From NCBI GenBank assembly GCA_964570325.1, contig CAZMXS010000003.1, forward strand, positions 1 to 64,000: DNA of 64,000 nucleotides, read 5' to 3'. Shown here piece by piece: positions 8,623 to 17,474 of the stretch (position 1 is its first letter; each line of letters starts with the position of its first letter). Source of the DNA: CAZMXS01 sp964570325 (GTDB lineage Bacteria > Verrucomicrobiota > Kiritimatiellia > CAIQIC01 > CAZMXS01). Below the pieces are notes generated by a model, which did not search any database, was not told where the DNA came from, and was given only the letters and a program-made list of their open reading frames with translations. Both the position numbers and the translations under genes were made by a program.

Positions 8623-10131
8623 TCAAGGCACAATTAGCACGCGCTGGAACCGGCCGGTCGCCGCCGGAACGAACAACCGGCGACCATCCCCCGGCACCGG
8701 CGCGCCCAGGTCGCGCCATGCGCCTGAGGCCAGGTCGGCGGTCCATTGGGCCTGATAATTCAGACCGGTCGTCGAGTTCCAAGTCAGTTCGACGTCCGGG
8801 TTCCGCCGGATTTCAGCCCGGTGCATCTGCCACGCGCCGATGTTCTGCCCGTCGGTCGCCGCGCCATAGCCGCGCAACCCCGCCGGCGCGGTGGGACTGA
8901 GCGCGCAATTCCGGTTCCAGAGGCCGGCATAAACGAAGGGGGAAAGATTGGTCGTGTAATCGAACCGCAGATCGGCGAACTGGCCGTTGGTGTCGAACTC
9001 CGCGCCGCCAAACCAGCCCGGGTCAGTAGCCAGCGGCCAGTACAACGCATCCGCCAGCGCAGTCGCCGGGTCCACATACAGCAGGTTGTTGCGCAAGCTG
9101 AAACCGCCGACCGGGAAATTGCGCGCGAAAGCCCAATTGGTGTTGTAGGAGCCGGCCTGATAATCCGCGCGGGCCAGGGCAGACGCGTAGATGTTGGCGA
9201 AAATGTTGTCGCGCACCTCGACCCCGGTGAACTTCAAGTATTCCAGACCGCCGGTTCCCGTGCCCTGCGCCCAGAAAGTGAACGGCGTCTTCTCGGTCAC
9301 GGAAAGAGTGTTGTGGTTGAAACGGATGCGCACCGGGTCGCCGGTTGGGTTGGTCCAATGATTCCACAGGAACGGCTCGCGGACATTGAAGATCAGGTTG
9401 CTCTCGATGTTGAGGATTCCCGCCGACCGTTCCGGGCCAGTGTGGGGTTCAATCTGGAAGACGCGGCGCACGCGCAGCCCGCCCAACGCGCCGGCAAGCA
9501 AGCCGTGGATATAGTTGCCGCGGATGTTCACCTGCCCATTGAATCCCGGCAGATCGAAGGCCAACGCCGTCGGACTGTCGGCCGCGTCCATCCCGTAGAT
9601 CGCGCAATTTTCGATCGTGATATTTTTTGGATGCAGGATGAATGCGCCGGCGCCGCCGACAACATCCACGTCACGGATCAAGATATGGTCATAGAGCGCC
9701 TGGCAGTCGGGCCAGATGTCCGGCACCTGGATGACCGCCCCGTAGGCCAGAAAATTCCGCCGCTCAACCGTCAATGACTGCACGGTAATGTTGCTGGCCA
9801 TGAGCACAAGCGCGGATACACCAAGCGAACTGGTAAAGTTCGTCGGGAAAAAAAGCGTCGCATTGGTGCGACCCGCGCCGGTCAACGCAATTTCCCGGGC
9901 TACATACAGCGTTCCCGTCTGGGTGTGCCGCCCCGTCAGCAGATACACCTCATCCCCGCTGGACGCCTGGTTGATGGCATAGCTGACCGTCGCCAATGGA
10001 TTCGTCTGCGCGCGCCCCTGGCCGGGCGCGTCGGCGCCCACCCCATCCGGTCCGACATACCAGGTGGCCGCCAACGCGCCGGCAGCCGGCCCGATCAAAA
10101 ACAACACCAGCCAACAAATCCGCGGCATCAC
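8623..10131 (-). CDS. Secreted right-handed beta-helix protein with C-terminal sorting-like module
   Basis: A 502-residue protein with a signal peptide (about residues 1-21, ending in AGALAA), then a parallel beta-helix region beginning TWYVGPDGVG with the pectate-lyase-like opening SYAINQASSGDEVYLLTG and repeated short coils (ITVQSL, ITIENCAIYG, VNIRGNYIHG, VRDNIFANIY). Such folds are used by polysaccharide lyases, glycoside hydrolases and adhesins; no catalytic residues can be assigned. The last 55 residues (ELTWNSTTGLNYQAQW onward) resemble the C-termini of the large secreted proteins at 38-63 kb. Tandem methionines leave the exact start uncertain by one codon. Confidence 0.72.
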   Translation of the reverse strand: MMPRICWLVLFLIGPAAGALAATWYVGPDGVGADAPGQGRAQTNPLATVSYAINQASSGDEVYLLTGRHTQTGTLYVAREIALTGAGRTNATLFFPTNFTSSLGVSALVLMASNITVQSLTVERRNFLAYGAVIQVPDIWPDCQALYDHILIRDVDVVGGAGAFILHPKNITIENCAIYGMDAADSPTALAFDLPGFNGQVNIRGNYIHGLLAGALGGLRVRRVFQIEPHTGPERSAGILNIESNLIFNVREPFLWNHWTNPTGDPVRIRFNHNTLSVTEKTPFTFWAQGTGTGGLEYLKFTGVEVRDNIFANIYASALARADYQAGSYNTNWAFARNFPVGGFSLRNNLLYVDPATALADALYWPLATDPGWFGGAEFDTNGQFADLRFDYTTNLSPFVYAGLWNRNCALSPTAPAGLRGYGAATDGQNIGAWQMHRAEIRRNPDVELTWNSTTGLNYQAQWTADLASGAWRDLGAPVPGDGRRLFVPAATGRFQRVLIVP

Positions 10132-10187
10132 CTAGCCCTCCGCCGTAAGCATACCCGCGCCGACCGCCAGCCGTCAAACCAACCACC

Positions 10188-10203
10188 CCGCGCATGTGCG
10201 CGG
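10188..10203. promoter_or_regulatory. Perfect GC-rich inverted repeat between divergent genes
   Basis: CCGCGCATGTGCGCGG forms a 7-base inverted repeat around a TG centre in the 169-base region between the divergent beta-helix and ppk2 genes. It could be a dimeric regulator site or an RNA hairpin in the ppk2 leader; the sequence alone does not decide. Confidence 0.3.
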
Positions 10204-10300
10204 AAGCGCATCCGGCCGAGAGAGGTTGTGTGATTGCGTTTTTTGCTATCAACATCCGGCCGGCTGCGCTACCATGCGTTCACTTGCGGAGGCCATGCCC

Positions 10301-11146
10301 ATGTCCAAGGATAAACACAAGAAGCGCCAGGAAGACACGCCGACCCCAAAACTGCTGGAGACGGAAGACAAGAAATTCCGCAAGAAGATTTATGAAAAGG
10401 AACTGGTCCGGCTGCAAATTGAACTTGTGAAACTCCAGGAGTGGATCAAGGCCAAGGGATTGCGCGTTGTCGTCATCTTTGAAGGCCGCGACGCCGCCGG
10501 CAAGGGCAGCGTCATCAAGCGGATCACGGAGAGCCTGAATCCCCGTATCTGTCGAATCGTCGCCCTCGGCGTCCCCACTGAACGCGAAAAGACGCAGTGG
10601 TATTTCCAGCGCTACGTCGCCCACCTCCCCGCCGCCGGCGAAATGGTGCTGTTTGACCGCAGTTGGTACAACCGCGCGGGCGTGGAACGGGTCATGGGCT
10701 TCTGCAACGAGGACGAATACCGCGAGTTCCTCCGCGCGTGCCCGCAGTTTGAAGTCATGCTCCAGCGCGCCGGCATTATCCTGATCAAATACTGGTTCTC
10801 GGTCAGCGACGAGGAGCAGGAACGCCGATTCCAGAAGCGGATCGAGAACCCGACCAAACGCTGGAAACTCAGCCCGATGGACGTACTCTCGCGCTCCAAG
10901 TGGGTCGAGTACTCCCGAGCCAAGGATGAGATGTTTGCCCACTGCGACACACGCGAATCGCCGTGGTATGTCGTCAACGCCGACAACAAGCGGCGCGCGC
11001 GGCTAAACTGTATCCATCACCTGTTGAGCCTGATCCCCTACAAGGATCTGACGCCGAAGCCGATCAAACTGCCGCCGCGCCAGCGTGATGACGGCTACGT
11101 CCGTCCGCCAATGAGCGATCAGAAGTTCATCCCGGAGATCTATTGA
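10301..11146 (+). CDS. ppk2: Polyphosphate kinase 2 family protein
   Basis: A 281-residue single-domain PPK2 enzyme, which uses polyphosphate to phosphorylate nucleotides (or the reverse). The lysine-rich N-terminus leads into Walker A FEGRDAAGKGSVIKR (about residues 60-74), the lid-preceding segment SLNPRICRIVALGVPTERE, and Walker B FDRSWYNRAGVERVMGFC (about residue 118). The C-terminal RRARLNCIHHLL helix completes the domain. The start at 10301 is preferred because GCGGAGG lies 8 bases upstream; the longer open frame starting at 10196 lacks this spacing. Substrate class (GDP, ADP or AMP) cannot be fixed by eye, although the single domain fits class I. Confidence 0.88.
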   Translation: MSKDKHKKRQEDTPTPKLLETEDKKFRKKIYEKELVRLQIELVKLQEWIKAKGLRVVVIFEGRDAAGKGSVIKRITESLNPRICRIVALGVPTEREKTQWYFQRYVAHLPAAGEMVLFDRSWYNRAGVERVMGFCNEDEYREFLRACPQFEVMLQRAGIILIKYWFSVSDEEQERRFQKRIENPTKRWKLSPMDVLSRSKWVEYSRAKDEMFAHCDTRESPWYVVNADNKRRARLNCIHHLLSLIPYKDLTPKPIKLPPRQRDDGYVRPPMSDQKFIPEIY

Positions 11147-11274
11147 AGCCTGAAGAACACCCTTTGAGTTGAAACAATCGTCACGCCTTCCGTGCATTCC
11201 ACCTGTCAGCCCGCCACAGTTCCCGGGCATCCCGCCCAAGCCGTGAATCAACCGCGGTTCCTGAAAATAAACCC

Positions 11275-12117
11275 GTGAAGCCCATCCAGATCAGAACCAT
11301 GAGCCGCACCGATCTCGACCGGGCGGTTGAATGGGCGGCGCGCGAGGGCTGGAATCCGGGATTGCACGACGCGGAGTGCTTTTATCCGGTGGACCCGGCC
11401 GGGTTCTTCATGGCCTTCGACAACGACGAACCGGTGGGCTCCATCTCCGCCGTCGCCTATGACCACCAATTCGGGTTCATCGGTTTCTTCATCGTGACGC
11501 CCGATCACCGCGGGCACACGGTGGGCATAGAGTTAGGCCGGCGCGCCTTGGAACATCTGAACCAACACAATGTCGGGCTCGACGGCGTGGAAAAGAAAAT
11601 CCGGAATTATGAATCCATTGGATTCAAGCTGGCCTACAACAACGTGCGCTATGAAGGACGCCAGTCCGACGCGCTGGAACCGACCTCCGCCGTACCGCTC
11701 GATACGCTCCCACCGCGCCTGATCCAGGAATACGATGCCCGCTTCTTCCCGGCCCCGCGTCCCGCTTTTTTAGCCGCTTGGATCAGCCGCCCCGGCACTC
11801 GCGGCTTCGCTATGCTGGACGGTTTGCGCCTAACCGGCTATGGCGTCATCCGCCCCTGCCGAAAGGGATTCAAACTCGGACCCTTGTTCGCTGATAATCC
11901 ATCCACTGCGGATATCCTGCTGCGATCCCTAACGCGCACCATCCCGACGGGCGCTTTGTTTTATCTGGATGTTCCGGCGCCAAACTCCGCCGCCGTGAAC
12001 CTGGCCAAGCAGTATCAAATGCAACCGGTATTCCGGACTGCGCGAATGTATAGCCGCGCCGCCCCTGCCCTGCCGTTGGATGGTATATTCGGCGTCACCT
12101 CGTTTGAACTGGGCTGA
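11275..12117 (+). CDS. GNAT family N-acetyltransferase with Acetyltransf_18-type C-terminal domain
   Basis: A 280-residue protein with two GNAT-related halves. The N-terminal half contains WAAREGWNPGLHDAECFY and the acetyl-CoA binding strand-loop FFIVTPDHRGHTVGIELG (about residues 74-92). The C-terminal half carries LRLTGYGVIRPCRKGFKLGP (about residues 183-202), typical of the Acetyltransf_18 domain. The acceptor substrate is unknown. The start is taken as GTG at 11275 because the family normally begins with a strand like IQIRTMSRTDLDRAV; an ATG at 11299 is an alternative. It lies 128 bases after ppk2 on the same strand, and nothing shows whether the two are co-transcribed. Confidence 0.82.
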   Translation: MKPIQIRTMSRTDLDRAVEWAAREGWNPGLHDAECFYPVDPAGFFMAFDNDEPVGSISAVAYDHQFGFIGFFIVTPDHRGHTVGIELGRRALEHLNQHNVGLDGVEKKIRNYESIGFKLAYNNVRYEGRQSDALEPTSAVPLDTLPPRLIQEYDARFFPAPRPAFLAAWISRPGTRGFAMLDGLRLTGYGVIRPCRKGFKLGPLFADNPSTADILLRSLTRTIPTGALFYLDVPAPNSAAVNLAKQYQMQPVFRTARMYSRAAPALPLDGIFGVTSFELG

Positions 12118-12321
12118 AGCCGAAAAGCAAGTCCGACATTCCTGCCCAACTTCGGGTAAGGCGGGAATGGCTGTCTCACTGAACTCACTGAACCGCGCTG
12201 TGCGGCCTGAGTCGGCACAAAATCAATAATATGCCCCGGTTTTCCCGACTTGTAATGCCTTGCGCCCATTTGTTAGTGTTTTTGGTCAACAAACGCAGGG
12301 AAAGAAAACCGATAAATCATT

Positions 12322-13344
12322 ATGGGCGCGCAATTCATCAAACTAGCCGGCTGGCTCTTGGTTGTTTCCACCCTGCTAGTCCCCGTCAGCCAAGCCTTGG
12401 AAGCAGAACGGATTGAGGAACTCCAAGCCCGCTTCAAGCCGGTCAAGCCTACCGTAACCATCACGTATGACGTGTCTTACCGATTTCTGTTCCTGCGTCT
12501 GGCGCGCGTGGCGGTGGCGCGCGTGGAAACCACTGAAGGGCTCTGGCTGAATCGCACGACCGGGCAATGGATTCCCGCTTGTTTCATGGATTTCAGCTTC
12601 CACACCATGGACCGGGAGCAGGCGGGCACCAACATCGCCAACCGGTCCCGGCTCTCGATTGACAACCGGATCGTTTCCGTCCTGACCATGCCCGAGTTGG
12701 ATACGATCACTTACATCAAGACGACGGACGAGTATATGAACCCCATGCTGGGGAAGAAGAAGGAAAACCGCAATATCCACGTCTATGATCTCGAAAGCGG
12801 TGAACTGCGCTTCTACTTGAAGGACTATTTGACCGGCAAGGTGGAGACCAATATGACCGGTGCCGTGGACCTCGCCAGCCAGGGCAAAGAGGTCCAGAAC
12901 ATACTGCGGATCATGTCGCAGATTTATTACGGCAAACATGAAATGATCACGCCGGACTCGGATTTCCGGATCAAGATGAACATTGACGGCAAAGTCCTGC
13001 CCTTCACGGTCAAAACCTCCAACTCGCGCGTGCGGGTTGAGGCGCTGGACAGTTCCATCCTTTCGCTGCGCGTGCTCGTGGAGCCGGCGCCGGAAACCGA
13101 CGTCGAGAGCCGCAATTTTATGTTGTGGGCGGCCTCGTTCCAGGACGTGGCCAAGAACATCAAAGATCCCAAACTGCGCCAAATGTCGGATGATGTGCCG
13201 GCGTGGAGCATGGTCCCGCTGATGGCGGATTACGGCATGTCTATCGGTTTCATCCGCTGTTCGATGAAAACCATCAGCGCCCAGTCCCACGCCACCGAGG
13301 GCCTGGCCGTCTCCGAATTATCCACCAAGCGCGCGGATTTGTAG
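12322..13344 (+). CDS. Exported DUF3108-like protein
   Basis: A 340-residue protein with a signal peptide (about residues 1-26, cleavage near SQA-LEA). The segment VTITYDVSYRFLFLRLARVA at the start of the mature part, a later DYLTGKV strand and a predominantly beta pattern resemble DUF3108 outer-membrane/periplasmic proteins of lipocalin-like beta-barrel character, but I could not confirm this by alignment. No catalytic motif is visible. It is a single gene, convergent with the oppC gene. The family assignment is tentative; the export signal is clear. Confidence 0.55.
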   Translation: MGAQFIKLAGWLLVVSTLLVPVSQALEAERIEELQARFKPVKPTVTITYDVSYRFLFLRLARVAVARVETTEGLWLNRTTGQWIPACFMDFSFHTMDREQAGTNIANRSRLSIDNRIVSVLTMPELDTITYIKTTDEYMNPMLGKKKENRNIHVYDLESGELRFYLKDYLTGKVETNMTGAVDLASQGKEVQNILRIMSQIYYGKHEMITPDSDFRIKMNIDGKVLPFTVKTSNSRVRVEALDSSILSLRVLVEPAPETDVESRNFMLWAASFQDVAKNIKDPKLRQMSDDVPAWSMVPLMADYGMSIGFIRCSMKTISAQSHATEGLAVSELSTKRADL

Positions 13345-13430
13345 GTCCCGGCGCCGAAGCCGGATCTGTCCGCGGACGCCAGGGTAAATGGTTCAACCCG
13401 ACGTCTGTACCCACGAGCGTGAGCGAGTGG

Positions 13431-14339
13431 CTACTGATCGCCCGTGCGCAGGCGCGGATCGAATGCGTCGCGCAAGGCGTCCCCGACAAGATTGAACGCC
13501 AGCACAACCAGGAAAATCGCGAGGGTTACAAACGTCATCTCCCACCATGCCCCGTGCCAGAGCCGCAAGCGCGCGTTGTTGATCATCACGCCCCAGGAAG
13601 GCTCATTCTGCACGCCAATCCCGAGAAAACTGATGAACACCTCGGTGCTGATCGCCGCCGGGAAACGAATGGAAAACAAAATAATGATGACGTGTGCGAT
13701 GTTCGGCAGGATGTGCCGGAAAATGATCCGGCTGTCGCTGAATCCCAGCGCGCGCGCGGCCTGCACATAGGGCCGGTCCTTGTGCTTGATCACCTCGGCG
13801 CGCACCAGGCGGCAGATACCGACCCAGGTCGTCAGGCCAATCCCCAGGTAAATCCCCGGCAACCCTTTTCCCACCATCAGCGCAATCGCCAGAATGAACA
13901 ACAAGCCCGGCATCGAGGCCACGGTGGAGTAGAGCCAGACCACCACCGCATCCGTTTTGCCGCCATAATAGCCGGCCAAACAGCCCAGCAGGACGCCTAT
14001 CGGGATCGCGATCAGCGAGGTCATCACGCCGACATGAAACGCAATCCGCGCGCCCTGCGCCAGGCGCTGCAGCACGTCGCGTCCGAGGTTGTCGGTGCCG
14101 CACGGGTGCGCGGGCAACGTGGGCGGCTGATAGCGCGCGGCCAGATTCGCCGCCTGATAGCTCGGCGTACGGTCCACCACCCGGTAATACCGGTACACGA
14201 CTTCGCCGTAAATCGCCGCCGCGAAAAATACGGCAATTACGAACAAGCAGGCCCGAATTACCGGCCGCCGCCACAGGCATATCCCAGCCTCTGCCCACGG
14301 GCTGCGCCCGGGCAATTCAGATGTGGAGTTGTTCGTCAT
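13431..14339 (-). CDS. oppC: Oligopeptide-type ABC transporter permease (OppC/DppC family)
   Basis: A 302-residue inner-membrane permease. An N-terminal transmembrane segment is followed by a short periplasmic loop with the family motif GTDNLGRDVLQRL, then five membrane helices. The cytoplasmic EAA loop reads QAARALGFSDSRIIFRHILP (about residues 208-227), which docks the ATPase. The start at 14339 is chosen because TGGAG sits about 5 bases upstream; longer starts would cross into oppB. No ATPase genes (oppD/oppF) follow, so the ATP-hydrolysing subunits must lie elsewhere. Confidence 0.88.
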   Translation of the reverse strand: MTNNSTSELPGRSPWAEAGICLWRRPVIRACLFVIAVFFAAAIYGEVVYRYYRVVDRTPSYQAANLAARYQPPTLPAHPCGTDNLGRDVLQRLAQGARIAFHVGVMTSLIAIPIGVLLGCLAGYYGGKTDAVVVWLYSTVASMPGLLFILAIALMVGKGLPGIYLGIGLTTWVGICRLVRAEVIKHKDRPYVQAARALGFSDSRIIFRHILPNIAHVIIILFSIRFPAAISTEVFISFLGIGVQNEPSWGVMINNARLRLWHGAWWEMTFVTLAIFLVVLAFNLVGDALRDAFDPRLRTGDQ

Positions 14340-14382
14340 TCTCCAACCGCCGTTCATCCATCGCAAATCGCTTATTACCCCA

Positions 14383-15684
14383 TCACTCCAACCGGATCCG
14401 CGGGTCCACCCACGCATAACACAGGTCGGTAACCAAATTGACCGCGACATATACCAGCGCGCCAATCAGCACCACCGCGCGCACCACGTCCATGTCGGAT
14501 GAGTTGATGGCATTGAGGCTGATACAACCCAACCCGGGTATCCCGAAGAAACTCTCCAGCAGCAAACTCCCCGTGAACAAAAACGGAATCGCCATGCTGA
14601 CGTTGGTAATCACAGGCACCAGCGCGTTGCGCAGCACATGCTTGAACAAGATTCCCGCCGGCGTCACGCCCTTGGCGCGCGCGGTGCGCACATAGTCCTT
14701 GTACATTTCGTCGAGCATGATCGTCCGATAGAACCGCACGTCGCGCCCAAGCCCGGAGACCATGCCGATCAGCACCGGCAGCAGGAGATAGGACCAGGAT
14801 TCGTAGCCCCAAATCGGAAACCAGCCGAGTTTGAACGCCAGGAAGTATTGCCCCAGCAGAACCCAGACAATGTAATTCACGCTCATCAACGCCGTCGCCG
14901 CCACCACCAGCGCGCGGTCGGTCAGGCGGTCGCGCCGGTAGGCGCACAACAGCGCCAGCGCCAGTGAAACACCCAGCCCGCCGACAAAAATTGGGATCAT
15001 CAGGCTCAACGAAGGCCCCACCCCTTGGCGCAGGATCGCTGCAACCCGCTGGTTTGTCGCATGCGAGACGCCGAAATCCAGCCGCGCCAGCCGGACCAGA
15101 TAGTGCCGCAACTGCGAATCGAAGAAACCGGCGGTCCGGCGGCGCAACGCGATCGCGCGCAGTTCCAGCGGCGCGCCGGAAACCACGATGGAACAATCGG
15201 CGGGCGAGTTTTCCAATGATTGGAAAACTTTTTTCCAATGATTGGAAAAATCCAAGTTCTGCTCATGACCCGCCGCGTCCCGCAACCGCGCCCGACCGCC
15301 GGGCGTCAACCGCCCATCCAGCATCCAACGGTATGCCGCGCCCGCGGTCGGCGGAAAGGCCAGACGCAGCGGGTACACGCCGGGCGCCAAAGCGACGCCG
15401 CCGGCAATGCGCGTCACCCCGCCCGTCTCGCCCCACGGATCGGCCACCCGGGCCAGGTCCAGATCTTCAAACGCGCGCGTGCGGGTCCACCACCCACAAA
15501 GCAACGGCTTGTTGAAGCCGCGCTGCTCGTCGAAGTCCTCCAGCATTCGGGCCGACGCGTTCTTGCCCAGCACGGTCGCCGCCGGGCTGCCGCCGACCAG
15601 GTTGAACAGCACGAAAGTCAACAGGATGACCCCGCCGAGAATCGGGATCATATTCAATAAACGCCTGGCGATATAGCGAATCAT
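14383..15684 (-). CDS. oppB: Oligopeptide-type ABC transporter permease (OppB/DppB family) with enlarged periplasmic loop
   Basis: A 433-residue permease that begins with the typical MIRYIARRLLNMIPIL membrane segment and ends with the OppB-type permease domain, including the EAA loop RTARAKGVTPAGILFKHVLR (about residues 328-347) and GSLLLESFFGIPGLG. Between transmembrane segments 1 and 2 there is a loop of about 160 residues, much longer than in typical OppB proteins of about 310-340 residues. That loop contains a beta-rich segment (YPLRLAFPP to RLRDAAG) and the palindrome-encoded stretch FSNHWKKVFQSLEN (about residues 146-159). The gene overlaps oppA by 4 bases (ATGA) and is followed by oppC after 43 bases. 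Confidence 0.88.
   Translation of the reverse strand: MIRYIARRLLNMIPILGGVILLTFVLFNLVGGSPAATVLGKNASARMLEDFDEQRGFNKPLLCGWWTRTRAFEDLDLARVADPWGETGGVTRIAGGVALAPGVYPLRLAFPPTAGAAYRWMLDGRLTPGGRARLRDAAGHEQNLDFSNHWKKVFQSLENSPADCSIVVSGAPLELRAIALRRRTAGFFDSQLRHYLVRLARLDFGVSHATNQRVAAILRQGVGPSLSLMIPIFVGGLGVSLALALLCAYRRDRLTDRALVVAATALMSVNYIVWVLLGQYFLAFKLGWFPIWGYESWSYLLLPVLIGMVSGLGRDVRFYRTIMLDEMYKDYVRTARAKGVTPAGILFKHVLRNALVPVITNVSMAIPFLFTGSLLLESFFGIPGLGCISLNAINSSDMDVVRAVVLIGALVYVAVNLVTDLCYAWVDPRIRLE
15209..15250. repeat. Tandem palindromic element inside oppB
   Basis: Two identical 19-base palindromes TTTTCCAATGATTGGAAAA (15209-15227 and 15231-15249) are separated by 3 bases. The arms are perfectly complementary around a single central base. 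On the coding strand they are read in two different frames as FSNHWK and FQSLEN, without a stop. Confidence 0.9.
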
Positions 15685-17462
15685 TCGACAGCCCAGTATT
15701 TGTCCATGCCGTAGGGAAAATCACTCGGCACATAGCGTTTCAGCCGCGTATGGTAGAGGCTGTAATCCACGGGATGATGCACGAAAATCCAGGGGGCGTC
15801 CTCCACCAGGATGGCCGCCATGCGCCGGTAGAGCGCCGTCCGTTCGGGCGAATCGTTCATCACGCGCGCCTGTTCATATAACCGGTCGAACTCCGGATTG
15901 GAATAGTTGCAACGGTTGGGCCCCGGCGAGGCGTTCGGGCTGTAAAACAATTGCAGGAAGTTTTCGGCATCCGGATAGTCAGCCACCCAACTGAGCCGAA
16001 ACATCTGGGCCTGGCGGCGCTCGATTTTCTTGAAGAACGCCGGCGCGTTGTTGTAGCTCGGGTTGACAACCACGCCGATCCGATCCATGAAGCTGATGAA
16101 CAACTCGGTGGATTCGCGGGTTTCAGCATCCGTCCGACCCAATTCAATCGTCAGTTCCAACCGCCGGCCTGTCGCTGGGTCGCGGCCGTCCGGATAGCCG
16201 GCGGCGGCCAGCAGCCGGCGGGCCTTTTCGAGGTCGAACCCATACGGCGACGGCGTATCGTCATAGCCCGCGACACCGGGCGGGATCGGCCCGGTCGCGC
16301 GCGCGACTCGGCCGTTGTAAAAGCGCACCCACTCGGCGGTGTTAAACGCGCAGCTCAAAGCCTGGCGCAACTGGCGATTCCGGCCGAGGACAGGATCATC
16401 CATATTGAAAGCAATGTAATACGTGTTAAGACTCTGGATGGAAGCCATGCGGATGCCCTGGGCAGCGAACTCCGGATCCAAATCGCCGGCCGGTGTCATG
16501 ATGGCGTCCCACTCGTCACGCGAAACATCGGTGTAGAGATCCACCTGCCCCCGCAAAAAAGCCAGCCAGCGCGTGGCCGCATCGTCCATGACATAGAGAA
16601 TGACAGCGTCCAGGCTGGGAATAACCGCGGGAGCGCCGCCATTGACGACCGCCCACTCCGTATGGTCATGCAACGGTTCGCGGCGACCGGTTTCCGCCCA
16701 CTTGGGATTGCGCACAAACTCCATCCGGTAATTATGGATCCAGGATTTGAGGATGAACGGGCCCGTCCCGACCGGATGGTTGACAAAATCCGCGCCATAA
16801 AACTCGACCGCCTCGCGCGGCACGGCGGCGGCATAATGCATGGCCAGCACCCACAACAACTGCGGATACGGTCGGGTCAGGCGTATTTCCAATGTATAGG
16901 GGTCGGGGGCCCGCAGCCCGGCCACTGGCTGCTCATAATCGGTCATGCCCCGGTTGAGCGCGGCTGCGCGAAATTCATTCAGGCCGGCGATCCGGTCATT
17001 AAATGCCCACCAACCGCTGGAGGCGTTTGTCGGATCGGCCACCCGCTTGAGAGAATAAATGAAATCCTCGGCCGTGAGTTCGCGACCGCGCCCGGCACGG
17101 TCCTGGAAGCATGGATCATCCTGAAAAAAAATGCCGCGCCGAATGGCGAACGTGTAAGTCAAGCCATCGGGCGAGACCGCCGGCAGGTTTTCGGCCAGCA
17201 ACGGCTCGAGGCGGTAAGGGCGCGCCAGGTAAGCGTATTGCAGCAAGCCTTCGTAAACCCTGGCAATGGCCAAAACAGACGCCACATCGCCCACGCGCAC
17301 CGGATCGAATCCACTGATCCGCGCGATACAACCGCGCATAATGCCGGGCCGGCGCGCATCCGACGCGCGTTCACCACATCCCTCGCCGGCGCCCAAGGCG
17401 ACGATCAACAAACAGAACACCCCGCCGGATAAAAACCGGCGGGGTGTTTTCCAGAACTTCAT
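15681..17462 (-). CDS. oppA: ABC transporter substrate-binding protein, family 5 (OppA/DppA type)
   Basis: A 593-residue periplasmic solute-binding protein for peptides or similar ligands. A hydrophobic signal sequence (residues about 9-26) ends near GAGEGC, which could be a lipoprotein cysteine although the lipobox is poor. Family 5 hallmarks include LAENLPAVSPDGLTYTFAIR, DFIYSLKRVADP, NHPVGTGPFILKSW (about residue 226) and LRQALSCAFNTAEW. Translation is coupled to oppB by an ATGA overlap. The gene begins only 12 bases after secG, so it may be transcribed with the glycolytic genes upstream. A 13-base inverted repeat occupies codons 5-16. Confidence 0.9.
   Translation of the reverse strand: MKFWKTPRRFLSGGVFCLLIVALGAGEGCGERASDARRPGIMRGCIARISGFDPVRVGDVASVLAIARVYEGLLQYAYLARPYRLEPLLAENLPAVSPDGLTYTFAIRRGIFFQDDPCFQDRAGRGRELTAEDFIYSLKRVADPTNASSGWWAFNDRIAGLNEFRAAALNRGMTDYEQPVAGLRAPDPYTLEIRLTRPYPQLLWVLAMHYAAAVPREAVEFYGADFVNHPVGTGPFILKSWIHNYRMEFVRNPKWAETGRREPLHDHTEWAVVNGGAPAVIPSLDAVILYVMDDAATRWLAFLRGQVDLYTDVSRDEWDAIMTPAGDLDPEFAAQGIRMASIQSLNTYYIAFNMDDPVLGRNRQLRQALSCAFNTAEWVRFYNGRVARATGPIPPGVAGYDDTPSPYGFDLEKARRLLAAAGYPDGRDPATGRRLELTIELGRTDAETRESTELFISFMDRIGVVVNPSYNNAPAFFKKIERRQAQMFRLSWVADYPDAENFLQLFYSPNASPGPNRCNYSNPEFDRLYEQARVMNDSPERTALYRRMAAILVEDAPWIFVHHPVDYSLYHTRLKRYVPSDFPYGMDKYWAVE
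17416..17448 (-). repeat. Perfect 13-base inverted repeat in the oppA signal-peptide codons
   Basis: On the minus strand AACACCCCGCCGG and CCGGCGGGGTGTT flank the 7-base loop TTTTTAT. The hairpin lies 26-59 bases downstream of the secG stop and just inside oppA. It has terminator-like strength but no following T-run, so it may attenuate or stabilise the mRNA between secG and oppA. Confidence 0.5.
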
Positions 17463-17474
17463 CTGCGCGCGGGC

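Noticed and set aside
15209..15250. Reading the tandem palindromes as a rho-independent terminator
   Set aside because: They are in the middle of an open coding frame, are followed by continuous conserved permease sequence, and the same units occur inside two other genes.
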